64,000 nt of DNA from Candidatus Baltobacteraceae bacterium (GTDB taxonomy: Bacteria; Vulcanimicrobiota; Vulcanimicrobiia; Vulcanimicrobiales; Vulcanimicrobiaceae), in assembly GCA_036489885.1 (NCBI GenBank), contig DASXEW010000003.1, positions 806,001 to 870,000 of the forward strand. The letters are read 5' to 3'. This document shows, piece by piece, positions 16,365 through 25,097 of this stretch. Both the position numbers and the translations under genes were made by a program. Under the pieces are notes generated by a model, which was not told the origin of the DNA, did no database searches, and worked only from the letters and a program-made list of their open reading frames with translations. Position 1 is the first letter of the stretch. Each line of letters begins with the position of its first letter.

Positions 16365-16714
16365 GGGAAGCGCCGTTTGCCTATACTGGGCTCGAGCGCA
16401 TCTTTCACGAGCGCGGACGGCTCGCGGTCTGCACGTGCCTGGTTGCAAACGCGGATGGTCTTTCGTTCGCAGATTTGCAAGCCGCGTGCGGACTGACCGA
16501 TGGAAACCTGAATCGCCATCTTTTTGCCCTCCGTGAACTGGGAGTCGTCGATGCGCGCCGAGTGCGCGGCGACCGTGGCCGTCCACAAACGATTTATCGC
16601 ATCACTCGCACCGGCCGTGCGCGCTTCCTCGCATACGTCGATGAGCTCGAATCACTCGTCAATGACGTACACGAACACGCCGCGGCGACTCTTCGGAAGG
16701 CTTCAGCTACATGA
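16361..16714 (+). CDS. Winged-helix transcriptional regulator
   Basis: The 117-residue protein is a single winged helix-turn-helix domain: FADLQAACGLTDGNLNRHLFALRE is the HTH with its recognition helix, followed by the wing RRVRGDRGRPQTIYRITRTGRARF and a short C-terminal helix that probably dimerises. This is the compact HTH type (MarR/PadR-like, HTH_34) found beside small membrane proteins. It overlaps the membrane-protein gene and the uppS gene by 4 bases each, so all three are probably co-translated. The palindrome at 15738-15754 is its likely operator. Confidence 0.85.
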   Translation: MREAPFAYTGLERIFHERGRLAVCTCLVANADGLSFADLQAACGLTDGNLNRHLFALRELGVVDARRVRGDRGRPQTIYRITRTGRARFLAYVDELESLVNDVHEHAAATLRKASAT

Positions 16715-17412
16715 CAACGACCGTACCGCGCCACGTCGCGATCATCATGGACGGCAATCGCCGCTGGGCGCAGTCCAAGGGTCTTCCCGTCAGCGACGGC
16801 TACCGGCTCGGCGTCGACGCGCTGCGTCGCACGGTTGAGGCCGCTGCGCGCGCGGGCATCGAGGTGCTGACCGTCTTTGCGTTCTCGGAAGAGAATTGGT
16901 CGCGGCCGGCCGATCAGACGCGCGGCATCATGGAACTGTGCCGGCTTGCGGCAATCGGACAGGTGCACGATCTCATTCGCGACGGCGTGCGTGTTCGGCT
17001 GTGCGGCAGACTTGCGGCGCTTCCGCTTGCAACGCGCGAAGCGCTCGAACGTCTGTGCGCCTCGACGTCGACCAACTCAGGGATTACGCTCAACCTTGCG
17101 ATCGATTACGGCGGACGGCGTGAAATCGCAGACGCAGTACGCGCGCTGGCGCGCGAGGTCGAGCGCGGCGTGCGAACAGCAGCCTCGATTGACGACGAGA
17201 CGATCGCAACGCGTCTCTATACGGCCGGGCTTCCCGATCCGGATCTCGTCATTCGGACCGGTGGCGAACGCCGAATCTCCAACTTCTTGCTGTATCAGTC
17301 GGCTTACGCAGAGTTTTCTTGGACCGAGACCTTGTGGCCGGATTTTGGTGAAGCTGACCTTATGGCCGCGCTCGCAGATTTCGAACGGCGTCAGCGCCGC
17401 TACGGGACCTAA
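16711..17412 (+). CDS. uppS: Undecaprenyl (cis-polyprenyl) diphosphate synthase
   Basis: A 233-residue cis-prenyltransferase. The N-terminal HVAIIMDGNRRWA has the catalytic Asp14; FAFSEENWSRP is the substrate-binding segment, and the C-terminal DLVIRTGGERRISNFLLYQS and YAEFSWTETLWPDF complete the signature. It makes the C55 lipid carrier for peptidoglycan and cell-surface polysaccharides from farnesyl diphosphate and IPP. The start overlaps the regulator stop (ATGA), an unusual partner for an essential gene. Confidence 0.95.
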   Translation: MTTTVPRHVAIIMDGNRRWAQSKGLPVSDGYRLGVDALRRTVEAAARAGIEVLTVFAFSEENWSRPADQTRGIMELCRLAAIGQVHDLIRDGVRVRLCGRLAALPLATREALERLCASTSTNSGITLNLAIDYGGRREIADAVRALAREVERGVRTAASIDDETIATRLYTAGLPDPDLVIRTGGERRISNFLLYQSAYAEFSWTETLWPDFGEADLMAALADFERRQRRYGT

Positions 17413-17421
17413 GAAAACCTA

Positions 17422-17445
17422 ACCTCGGCCGGGAAGGGCTGAGGT
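17422..17445 (+). promoter_or_regulatory. Hairpin that would sequester the ribosome-binding site of the monooxygenase gene
   Basis: ACCTCGGCC (17422-17430) can pair with GGCTGAGGT (17437-17445): nine pairs with one G-U wobble and a 6-base loop. The 3' arm contains the GAGG Shine-Dalgarno just before the ATG at 17447, so folding would block initiation. There is no U-tract, which argues against a terminator for uppS. Thermosensor, protein-binding or accidental structure are all possible. Confidence 0.4.
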
Positions 17446-17446
17446 A

Positions 17447-18919
17447 ATGGCAGACGTCCTAATCGTAGGCGCGGGGCCTACCGGACTCACGCTCGCGATT
17501 CAGCTTGCGCGCTACGGCGTACCCGTTCGCATCGTCGACTGGGTGCCGGAGCCGATGCGCGAGTCGCGTGCCCTCGCGATTCAGCGTCGGAGCATGCAGC
17601 TTTTCGAACGCATCGAGGTTGCTGCGCTCTTGGTCGAGCGCGGCTTGCATTATCGCGAAGTGTTCGTGCATACGCCGCAAAAGGCGATCGTGCAACAGGA
17701 GCTCGACTTGCTCGCCGTACCGCAGAGCGAGACCGAGCGCATTCTCGGTGAGTGGTTGACGGTCCGCACCGGCACCCAAATCGAGCGTGGCGTGCGGCTC
17801 GTGCATCTCGAACAAGAGCCAGGCAAAGTCCGCGTGCATTTTCGCGGGCCTAGCGGCGAGACATCGGGCGAATACTCGTACGTGGTCGGATGCGACGGTG
17901 CGAACAGTACCGTTCGACATTTGCTCGACGTGCAGTTTTCCGGCGAGCAAGTCTCGGAGAGCTTCGCGCTCGGCGATCTGCAGATCGACGCGGATTTTCC
18001 GCGCGACGCCGTATCGATTCATCAAACGAGTGTGAACCTCGTCGCGATCTTTCCGTTGCCGAACGATCTCACGCGCGTGATCATCGAACGCGCCGCAGGG
18101 TTTGAATCCCTGCCGACACTCGATGATTTCCGCTCGGCGTTGTATCTGGCCGGAATTCAAGCGCGCAGCTACGGAGATCCGGTCTGGATCTCACAGCTCG
18201 TCACGAATCAGCGGCGCACGTTGACGATGGCAAAGGGACGCGTGTTCCTCGCCGGTGATGCAGCCCACACGCATTCACCACTCGGTGCGCAAGGGATGAA
18301 CGCCGGCATCCAAGATGCGGAAAATCTCGCATGGAAGATCGCGCTCACGTATCGGCACGGAGCCTTCGCAACGGTCCTCAATTCATACGCGACCGAACGT
18401 GAAGCAATCGCAGCCAAGCTCGTTCGCAAAGTGCGTTCGCCTCGGGATCGCATCGCAGCGTTCGTCGAGCAGCCGGTCATCTACGATCGCAGCCCGATTG
18501 TGATGCGCGCAGCGACGCCGAAACCTGGTCCGGGCTCGCACGCTCCCGACGGGGCGTTGATTCGAACGCTCGACGGAACGGAAACAACAGTCTCCGCGAT
18601 GTTCTCGACGCTGCGTCACCTCATGCTCGTGTTCACATACCGGCGCGATCAGTTCACTCACGAGATGCTCCTTGCGATGCAAGTCCACGCCGATCTCGTC
18701 GACGTACAAATCGTTGCGCGTGATGATTCGGTAGCGGGCGCGCAGCTGCTGGACGCGGCTGGAAGCGTCTTTCGCGCATTCGGCGCGGACGGTGAACCGC
18801 AATATGTGTTGATTCGTCCGGACGGCTACATCGCGGCACGTGGGGCACTACGCGACCACCGTATCGTCACGACGTATCTCTCGGACACTTTCGGGGTAAT
18901 AACCGCCCAAGCTCCGTGA
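17447..18919 (+). CDS. FAD-dependent aromatic monooxygenase (PheA/TfdB-like flavoprotein hydroxylase)
   Basis: A 490-residue class A flavoprotein monooxygenase. It has the Rossmann GxGxxG (VLIVGAGPTGLTLAIQLA, residues 4-21), a DG-type motif (VVGCDGANSTVRH) and the second FAD motif GRVFLAGDAAHTHSPLGAQG near 265-284. The C-terminal 100 residues look like the thioredoxin-like domain of phenol hydroxylases. It would hydroxylate a phenolic ring using NAD(P)H and O2. As first gene of an operon with an aldehyde oxidoreductase and homogentisate dioxygenase, a phenylacetate-type or hydroxybenzoate-type substrate is plausible; the exact one is not readable from sequence. Confidence 0.82.
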   Translation: MADVLIVGAGPTGLTLAIQLARYGVPVRIVDWVPEPMRESRALAIQRRSMQLFERIEVAALLVERGLHYREVFVHTPQKAIVQQELDLLAVPQSETERILGEWLTVRTGTQIERGVRLVHLEQEPGKVRVHFRGPSGETSGEYSYVVGCDGANSTVRHLLDVQFSGEQVSESFALGDLQIDADFPRDAVSIHQTSVNLVAIFPLPNDLTRVIIERAAGFESLPTLDDFRSALYLAGIQARSYGDPVWISQLVTNQRRTLTMAKGRVFLAGDAAHTHSPLGAQGMNAGIQDAENLAWKIALTYRHGAFATVLNSYATEREAIAAKLVRKVRSPRDRIAAFVEQPVIYDRSPIVMRAATPKPGPGSHAPDGALIRTLDGTETTVSAMFSTLRHLMLVFTYRRDQFTHEMLLAMQVHADLVDVQIVARDDSVAGAQLLDAAGSVFRAFGADGEPQYVLIRPDGYIAARGALRDHRIVTTYLSDTFGVITAQAP

Positions 18920-19512
18920 AATTTCCCAGAATAAGCCGCAAACGGTTCATCGTTCGTGCCGCTGTTCCAACGCTGGCGGCGAGCGCCGGAGTACGTCCCG
19001 ACTTCGCGCCGGCAGCCGAGCAGCCGCTGGAAGAGCGGGGCCCCGGCCCGATTCCCGTTAGCCTGAAAATCAACGGCGAGACACACACGCTCGCTCTCGA
19101 GCCGCGCGTCACGTTGCTCGATGCGCTGCGCGAACGCCTCGGATTGACCGGCACCAAGAAGGGCTGCGATCAAGGCACGTGCGGCGCGTGCACGGTCCTG
19201 GTCGACGGCCGCCGCGTCAACGCGTGCCTGACGCTCGCCGTGATGGCCGAGGGAAAAGCCGTTACGACGATCGAGGGTCTCGGCTCGCCGGAGTCGTTGC
19301 ATCCGATGCAGGCGGCGTTTCTTTCCAGCGACGGCTTCCAATGCGGCTATTGCACGCCGGGGCAGATTGTTTCTGCGGTCGGTCTCGTGTCTGAACGTCG
19401 CCCCACGAGCGACGATTCGTCGATTCGCATGTGGATGAGCGGCAACATCTGCCGCTGCGGCGCATATCCCAATATCGTTGACGCGATTCGCAAAGCGGGG
19501 CGTCACGCGTGA
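18916..19512 (+). CDS. paoA: [2Fe-2S] subunit of molybdenum aldehyde oxidoreductase (PaoA-like)
   Basis: The 198-residue protein has two [2Fe-2S] domains: ferredoxin-like Cys84, Cys89, Cys92, Cys104 (CDQGTCGACTVL...NACL) and the alpha-helical set Cys143, Cys146, Cys179, Cys181 (GYCTPGQ and NICRCGAY). It relays electrons from the Mo-cofactor to FAD. A 35-residue N-terminal extension (SRKRFIVRAAVPTLAASAG) looks like a twin-arginine-type signal with KR replacing one arginine, as expected for a periplasmic PaoABC-type enzyme; export is therefore likely but not certain. It starts with GTG and overlaps the monooxygenase stop (GTGA). Confidence 0.85.
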   Translation: MKFPRISRKRFIVRAAVPTLAASAGVRPDFAPAAEQPLEERGPGPIPVSLKINGETHTLALEPRVTLLDALRERLGLTGTKKGCDQGTCGACTVLVDGRRVNACLTLAVMAEGKAVTTIEGLGSPESLHPMQAAFLSSDGFQCGYCTPGQIVSAVGLVSERRPTSDDSSIRMWMSGNICRCGAYPNIVDAIRKAGRHA

Positions 19513-20495
19513 ATCTTTTCCGATTTGCGCGCGCCGGTACGGCCGGCGCTGCGATCGCGACGGTTGAGGGCGATCCGCGCGCTTCGTACATTGCAGGCGG
19601 AACGAATATCGTCGACCTGATGAAAGACGACGCGGTCATGCCGTCCCTGCTCGTCGACATCACGATGCTGCCATTCGCGCACATCGACGCCGATGATTCG
19701 ACCGTTCGCATCGGCGCGCTCTCGCGAATGAGCGATGTTGCAGACGCGAAAGCCGTGGTGCATGGCCTTCCCGCCGTCTCGCAAGCCTTGCTCGAGAGCG
19801 CATCACCGCAACTTCGCAATATGGCGACGATCGGCGGCAATATCATGCAGCGCACGCGCTGCGCATACTTCCGCGATGTCGCGACCGCGTGCAACAAGCG
19901 TTCCGACGGGACAGGGTGTTCGGCACTTGGAGGCGTCAATCGCATGCACGCAATCATGGGTGGCAGCGACCGCTGCATCTGCGTGCACGCCTCGGACCTC
20001 GCGGTTGCACTGGTCGCGTTCGACGCGATGCTGCACTTGCGTGGTTCGGCCGGTGAGCGGACGATGCCGCTATCTGATTTCTATCTGTTGCCGGGTTCGA
20101 CGCCCGCGCGCGAGACGGCGCTTGCGCACGGTGAGCTGATCGCCGCGGTCGAGGTTCCCCTCGCCGCGTACACCCGTAATTCGACATATTTGAAAGCGCG
20201 CGATCGCAGCCAGTACGAATTTGCGCTTGTGTCGGTGGCGGCGGGTCTCGACATCTCCGGCGGACAGATCCGCGCCGCACGGATTGCGCTCGGCGGCGTC
20301 GCGCCCGTCCCGTGGCGCGCGCGTGAAGCCGAACGCGCACTGCAAGGTCAAACTCCGTCGCGAGCCGTTTTCACTGCAGCCGCGCAGAGCGCGCTTCGCG
20401 GCGCGCGCGGTTACGGTCAAAATGACTACAAGATACCGCTCGCGCAGCGCGCGATCGTCCGCGCATTGCAAACGGTATCCGGGAGCGCCGCATGA
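19509..20495 (+). CDS. paoB: FAD/[4Fe-4S] subunit of molybdenum aldehyde oxidoreductase (PaoB-like)
   Basis: A 328-residue CoxM-family flavoprotein with the FAD-binding motifs AGGTN (29-33) and IGGN (108-111). Between them and the C-terminal domain lies a Cys-rich insert (Cys118, Cys128, Cys137, Cys156, Cys158; RCAYFRD, CNKR, GCSAL) that in E. coli PaoB holds an additional [4Fe-4S] cluster. That insert distinguishes the PaoABC class from ordinary CO dehydrogenase or xanthine dehydrogenase medium subunits. It starts with GTG in a GTGA overlap with paoA and its end overlaps paoC (ATGA). Confidence 0.87.
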   Translation: MNLFRFARAGTAGAAIATVEGDPRASYIAGGTNIVDLMKDDAVMPSLLVDITMLPFAHIDADDSTVRIGALSRMSDVADAKAVVHGLPAVSQALLESASPQLRNMATIGGNIMQRTRCAYFRDVATACNKRSDGTGCSALGGVNRMHAIMGGSDRCICVHASDLAVALVAFDAMLHLRGSAGERTMPLSDFYLLPGSTPARETALAHGELIAAVEVPLAAYTRNSTYLKARDRSQYEFALVSVAAGLDISGGQIRAARIALGGVAPVPWRAREAERALQGQTPSRAVFTAAAQSALRGARGYGQNDYKIPLAQRAIVRALQTVSGSAA

Positions 20496-22624
20496 GCAAA
20501 CTCGTCGGCGACCCCATCGCACGCGTCGACGGCGCGCTCAAGGTAACTGGCCGGGCGAAATACACGGCGGAAGTTCCGATCGCAGGTCTTACGTACGCGG
20601 TGATGGTGACGAGCACGATCGGCAACGGCAAGATCGTCTCGATCGATCAGTCGCAAGCACGCAAAGAACCTGGTGTGATCGTGATTCTGACGCACGGAAA
20701 TGCTCCGCGCGTTCACATTGCCGAGCCAAACGGACAAGCGCGCGTTTTGCGCGTGCTCCAGGATGACATCGTCTACTATGACCGCCAACCCGTCGCAGTT
20801 GTCGTAGCCGACACGTTTGAGCGCGCCACTCATGCCGCCTCTCTGCTGCGAATCGAGTATACGGCGCAACCCGTAGCAACGCGCATCGAAGCCGGAACTC
20901 CTTACGCGCCCAAAGCCATCCAAGGCCATGCGGCGGATTTGAAACGCGGCGACGCGGACACCGCCTTCGCGTCGGCCGCCGTCAAGCTCGATCGGACGTA
21001 TCGCACGCCGATCTATCATCATAATCCCATGGAACCACACGCGTCGACCGCGACATGGGATGGAGACAAGCTCACGGTCTACAACGCGTCGCAGGGCGTC
21101 GATGGTGACCGGCGTGTCTTGGCGAGCACGTTTGGACTTCCGGTTCAAAGCGTGCGCGTGATCTCGTCGTACATCGGCGGCGGTTTCGGCTGCAAGGGCA
21201 CGCCGTGGTCGCACGTCGTTCTGGCCGCGATGGCAGCGAAGGTTACGAATCGTCCGGTCAAGCTCGTTCTGACGCGACCGCAGATGTTCAGCTCGGTCGG
21301 ACACCGGCCGGAAACGATTCAACGTGTCGCATTGGGCGCCGACCGTAACGGCAAGATTGCGGCGCAAATCCACGAGGTCACGTCGCACACGTCAACGTTC
21401 GATGAGTTCACCGAGCCTTCGGGACGCTTTAGCGTCATGCTCTACAACGTTCCGAACTCGCGCATCACTCAGAGGCTCGTTCGCTTGAACACCGCGACGC
21501 CGACCTTTACACGAGCACCCGGCGAGACAAGCGGGTCCTTTGCGTTTGAATCGGCGATGGATGAGCTCGCGTACCAACTCGGGATCGATCCGCTCGAGCT
21601 GCGTTTGCGTAATTACGCGGAAACCGACCCGGATTCGCGATTGCCTTATTCGAGCAAATCGCTGCGTGCGTGCTACGAGCAAGGCGCCCAGCGCTTCGGT
21701 TGGAGCCGCCGCAATCCAAGAGTCCGCAGTATGCGCGACCGCAACCTGCTGGTCGGCATGGGCGTCGCGACCGCCGTCTATCCGTCAAATCGGAGCGAAG
21801 CCGGTGGACTCGTGCGCATCTTCCGTGACGGAACGGCGCTCGTGAACAGCGCGGGCGTCGACATCGGAACGGGTGCTTATACCGTGTTCACGCAGGTGGC
21901 TGCCGAAACGTTAGGATTCCCCGTCGAGCGTGTTCGGATCGGACTTGGCGATACGGCGATGCCCATCGCGCCGAATGCCGGCGGCTCGCAGCTGACGGCG
22001 AGCGTCGGGACCGCGATCAAGCTCGCGGCGGATGACGCGCGCACAAGGGTCGCGGCGCTCGGCAACGTCTCTCCGGATAGGTTGACGTCGCCGGAAGCCT
22101 ACGCGGCGATCTTGCGCAAGGCCGGCGTTGCGAGCGTTGACGGAACTTCGGATGCAAAGAAGCCGGATGATTCGCAGAAAAAATTCGCGACGCTCGCGTT
22201 TGGTGCGCACTTTGCGGAAGTGCATGTCGATCCGGATCTCGGCCAGGTGCGCGTCGCGCGCTTCGTCGGCGCGTTTGCATCCGGGCGCATCCTGAACGCG
22301 CAGACGGCGCGCAATCAATACATGGGCGGCATCGTGTGGGGCATCGGTAACGCGCTGACGGAGATCACGCGCACGGATTTGCGCAGCGGCCGCATCATGA
22401 CGGCAAACCTTGCCGAATATCTCGTTCCGACGAACGCCGACGTTCCGGCCATCGAGGTCGTAATCGTACCGGAGGAAGATCCGCACATCAATCCGATCGG
22501 CGTCAAAGGCATTGGTGAGATCGGCATCGTCGGCGCGGCACCCGCGATCGCAAACGCGGTCTATCACGCGACGGGTGTGCGTGTGCGCGAATTGCCGATT
22601 ACGCCCGACAAGCTATTGACCTAG
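20492..22624 (+). CDS. paoC: Molybdopterin-binding subunit of aldehyde oxidoreductase (PaoC-like)
   Basis: The 710-residue large subunit binds the Mo-cofactor and substrate. The N-terminal a/b-hammerhead domain (GDPIARVDGALKVTGRAKY) is followed by the Mo-binding core with GGGFGCKG near residue 229 and GGSQLTASVGTA near 500. The base catalyst is Glu676 in GVKGIGEIGIVGAAPA. Related enzymes oxidise aromatic and aliphatic aldehydes to acids with water as oxygen donor. Translation is coupled to the FAD subunit by an ATGA overlap. A dedicated chaperone (PaoD/XdhC) and cytosine-type cofactor genes are not in the window. Confidence 0.9.
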   Translation: MSKLVGDPIARVDGALKVTGRAKYTAEVPIAGLTYAVMVTSTIGNGKIVSIDQSQARKEPGVIVILTHGNAPRVHIAEPNGQARVLRVLQDDIVYYDRQPVAVVVADTFERATHAASLLRIEYTAQPVATRIEAGTPYAPKAIQGHAADLKRGDADTAFASAAVKLDRTYRTPIYHHNPMEPHASTATWDGDKLTVYNASQGVDGDRRVLASTFGLPVQSVRVISSYIGGGFGCKGTPWSHVVLAAMAAKVTNRPVKLVLTRPQMFSSVGHRPETIQRVALGADRNGKIAAQIHEVTSHTSTFDEFTEPSGRFSVMLYNVPNSRITQRLVRLNTATPTFTRAPGETSGSFAFESAMDELAYQLGIDPLELRLRNYAETDPDSRLPYSSKSLRACYEQGAQRFGWSRRNPRVRSMRDRNLLVGMGVATAVYPSNRSEAGGLVRIFRDGTALVNSAGVDIGTGAYTVFTQVAAETLGFPVERVRIGLGDTAMPIAPNAGGSQLTASVGTAIKLAADDARTRVAALGNVSPDRLTSPEAYAAILRKAGVASVDGTSDAKKPDDSQKKFATLAFGAHFAEVHVDPDLGQVRVARFVGAFASGRILNAQTARNQYMGGIVWGIGNALTEITRTDLRSGRIMTANLAEYLVPTNADVPAIEVVIVPEEDPHINPIGVKGIGEIGIVGAAPAIANAVYHATGVRVRELPITPDKLLT

Positions 22625-22644
22625 CTGCGCCGAAGCCGCAGGCC

Positions 22645-23808
22645 ATGCCGTTCTACGTTCGAGAGGGCAAGCTGCCCGCGCAGCGCCATACGCAGTTCCG
22701 CAAGCCAAACGGAGGATTGTATGCCGAAGAGCTGATCTCGACCAAAGGCTTCGAAAGCATCTACTCGCTCGCATACCATGTACGGCCACCGACCGCAACG
22801 CTCGACGTGCGCGCTTGGGAACGTCCGTTCGTGCGCTACATGCCCAACGATCCGCTCAAGAACCGTCACTGGTTCACGGCGCGCGTGAAAGCCGAAGGGG
22901 ACGCCGTCGAGGGCCGCGTCCCGCTCGCCGGCAACGACGACATTGTGATCTCGACTGCGACGGTCTCGAAACCGATGGACTATTTTTTCCGCAACGCCGG
23001 CGGCGACGAGCTGCTTTTCGTCCAAGCCGGCAACGGTGTTCTGGAATCGCCGCTGGGCGAAATCGCGTATCGCGCGCACGACTATCTCATCATCCCGTGC
23101 GGCGTTGCGTATCGTTTGCAGCCGGGCAACAAGACCGAGCTGTTCGTCGCCGAGTGTAGTGGGCCGATCGAGATCCCCTCAAAATTCCGGAATCCGTTCG
23201 GTCAGCTCAAAGAGCATGCACCATACTACGAACGCGATTTTCGCGCGCCGGTCTTACGCGAGCCGCACGACGAACAAGGTGAATTCGAAGTACGCATCAG
23301 TGCGCGCGGACGCACCGCGATTCACGTCGTCCAGAATCATCCTTTCGACGTCGTCGGCTGGGACGGATACTGCTATCCGGTCGCCTTCAATGCCGACGAC
23401 TATGCGCCCGTGACGGGCAAGCTGCATCAACCGCCGTCGACGCACGTCATTTTCGAAGCCGCCGGTGCAGCGTTTATTCTTTTCGCGCCACGGCTATTCG
23501 ACTATCATCCGCAAGCAGTCCCGGCTCCGTACAATCACGCTAGCGTCGATTGCGACGAGATCATCTACTATGCGAGCGGCAACTTTATGAGCCGCCGCGG
23601 CATCGAAGAGCGTTCGATCACGCTGCACGCAGCGGGCGCAATCCACGGTCCGCAACCGGGTGCAGTTGAAGCCTCGCTCGGAAAACAGGCGACGGACGAG
23701 CTGGCCGTTGCCGTCGATTGCTTTGCGCCGCTGCGAATCGCGGAGCCGGCGTTCTCAATCGAGGATGCCGGCTACTTCCGCTCGTGGGTCGCGGTTTCGA
23801 AACCGTAG
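22645..23808 (+). CDS. hmgA: Homogentisate 1,2-dioxygenase
   Basis: A 387-residue double cupin of the short bacterial homogentisate dioxygenase type. The C-terminal metal region reads DYHPQAVPAPYNHASVDC, then DEIIYYASGNF and IHGPQPG, matching the His/Glu/His iron site. The N-terminal HTQFRKPNGG and VRYMPNDPL are also typical. It opens the ring of homogentisate to maleylacetoacetate in tyrosine, phenylalanine and 4-hydroxyphenylacetate breakdown. It follows paoC by 20 bases and ends 1 base from the convergent amidase gene. Maleylacetoacetate isomerase is not adjacent; an FAH-family hydrolase is encoded at 39168. Confidence 0.9.
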   Translation: MPFYVREGKLPAQRHTQFRKPNGGLYAEELISTKGFESIYSLAYHVRPPTATLDVRAWERPFVRYMPNDPLKNRHWFTARVKAEGDAVEGRVPLAGNDDIVISTATVSKPMDYFFRNAGGDELLFVQAGNGVLESPLGEIAYRAHDYLIIPCGVAYRLQPGNKTELFVAECSGPIEIPSKFRNPFGQLKEHAPYYERDFRAPVLREPHDEQGEFEVRISARGRTAIHVVQNHPFDVVGWDGYCYPVAFNADDYAPVTGKLHQPPSTHVIFEAAGAAFILFAPRLFDYHPQAVPAPYNHASVDCDEIIYYASGNFMSRRGIEERSITLHAAGAIHGPQPGAVEASLGKQATDELAVAVDCFAPLRIAEPAFSIEDAGYFRSWVAVSKP

Positions 23809-23809
23809 C

Positions 23810-25096
23810 CTACGTCAGAATCCTGTAGATCGAGTCCGCAATCCCAAACAGCGCTTCGTCGTTGCTGCGTCGCGCGATGATTTGTGCGCCGATCGGTAAA
23901 TTTGAGGGCCCACGAAACACCGGTATCGTGACGACGGGGACCTGAAGAGCCGTCCACATTCCGCAGAGCGATGAATTTCCGGTGTCGCCGAAGCCGACGG
24001 GAGCTTCGCCTACGACGGGCGACGTGAGCAAGACGTCGTAGTCGTTAAAGATCGCATCGAGCATCCCGCGCGTTTGCTCGACGTGAAGCTTCGCTTGCGA
24101 ATAGCGCTCGAACGTGCAGCTTAGGCCGTTCTTGAGTCGTCCTTTCCGCAACGTCTCGCTAATCTGATCCCAGTGATTCTCGATCTCCCAGGTGTAGTTG
24201 CGTGTAAACTCATAGCTGGAGATCCATTTGTGCGCTTCTTCCATCTCGTTGAATGCTGTGGGAAGCGTGACGTCGCGCACGTCGATACCTGCCTGCTGCA
24301 ACCGAAGCACAGCCTCCTCGAACAGCGCGCGCGTCGAGGGCTCGACCTCGTCCCATTTGTGCGTTCGGCAAAAAGCGATGCGAGGCTTGAGTACTTTACT
24401 TAACTCGCTTTCACGCTCACGTCCGAGCAGCGCATCTCGATAACGCGAAATGTCCTCGACCGATCGCGCATAAATACCGAGTGTGTCAAGGGACCAAGCG
24501 GATTGTTTGACGCCGGAACAGGTGAGCGTGCCAAACGTCGGGCGATAAGCGAACACTCCGCAAAACGAACCGGGTTTAATGGTCGAACCTGTCGTTTGCG
24601 TTCCGAGGGCGACGGGAACCATCATGTCGGCCACAGCCGCGGCCGAGCCACTCGATGAGCCGCCTGACGTTCGGGCAGGGTCAAGTGGATGCCGCGTTCG
24701 TGCCGGGTGACGATTCGCGAATTCCGTCGTGACCGTCTTACCTAGGAGGACGGCATCTGCCTTACGGCTCAGTGCGACGCACGCTGCGTCCGTTTTCGGC
24801 TGATGGCCGGCGTAGATCGGTGAACCGTATTGGCTCGGGATATCCGCGGTATCGATGATGTCCTTTACGCCGAACGGGACTCCCGAAAGAATGCCGCGTG
24901 CTCCGCGGACGTCGAGAGATCGCGCAGTCCGCATAACAGCCTCGCGATCGATGTATTCCCAAGCTTGCACCGCATCTTCACGTTCATCGATTCGCTCGAT
25001 ACAGGCTCGTGCTATCGATTCGCAGGTGACCTCGCCGCGACGTACGGCTCGAACGATGTCGGATGCGGTCAGCTCATTGAGGCGAATGCTCAGCAT
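23810..25096 (-). CDS. Amidase (amidase signature family)
   Basis: A 428-residue serine amidase with the Ser-cisSer-Lys triad: Lys78 in GVKD, cis-Ser147 in SGGSSSGSAAA and nucleophile Ser171 in TGSTIKPG. The family hydrolyses amides in the cytosol; GatA, hydantoin- and allophanate-related enzymes and many catabolic amidases share this fold. It is the last gene of the minus-strand tctB-tctA-selenoprotein-352aa-tctC-amidase run and starts 1 base after tctC stops, so it probably acts on the imported substrate or a later intermediate. It converges with hmgA with a single base between stops. Confidence 0.9.
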   Translation of the reverse strand: MLSIRLNELTASDIVRAVRRGEVTCESIARACIERIDEREDAVQAWEYIDREAVMRTARSLDVRGARGILSGVPFGVKDIIDTADIPSQYGSPIYAGHQPKTDAACVALSRKADAVLLGKTVTTEFANRHPARTRHPLDPARTSGGSSSGSAAAVADMMVPVALGTQTTGSTIKPGSFCGVFAYRPTFGTLTCSGVKQSAWSLDTLGIYARSVEDISRYRDALLGRERESELSKVLKPRIAFCRTHKWDEVEPSTRALFEEAVLRLQQAGIDVRDVTLPTAFNEMEEAHKWISSYEFTRNYTWEIENHWDQISETLRKGRLKNGLSCTFERYSQAKLHVEQTRGMLDAIFNDYDVLLTSPVVGEAPVGFGDTGNSSLCGMWTALQVPVVTIPVFRGPSNLPIGAQIIARRSNDEALFGIADSIYRILT

Positions 25097-25097
25097 G

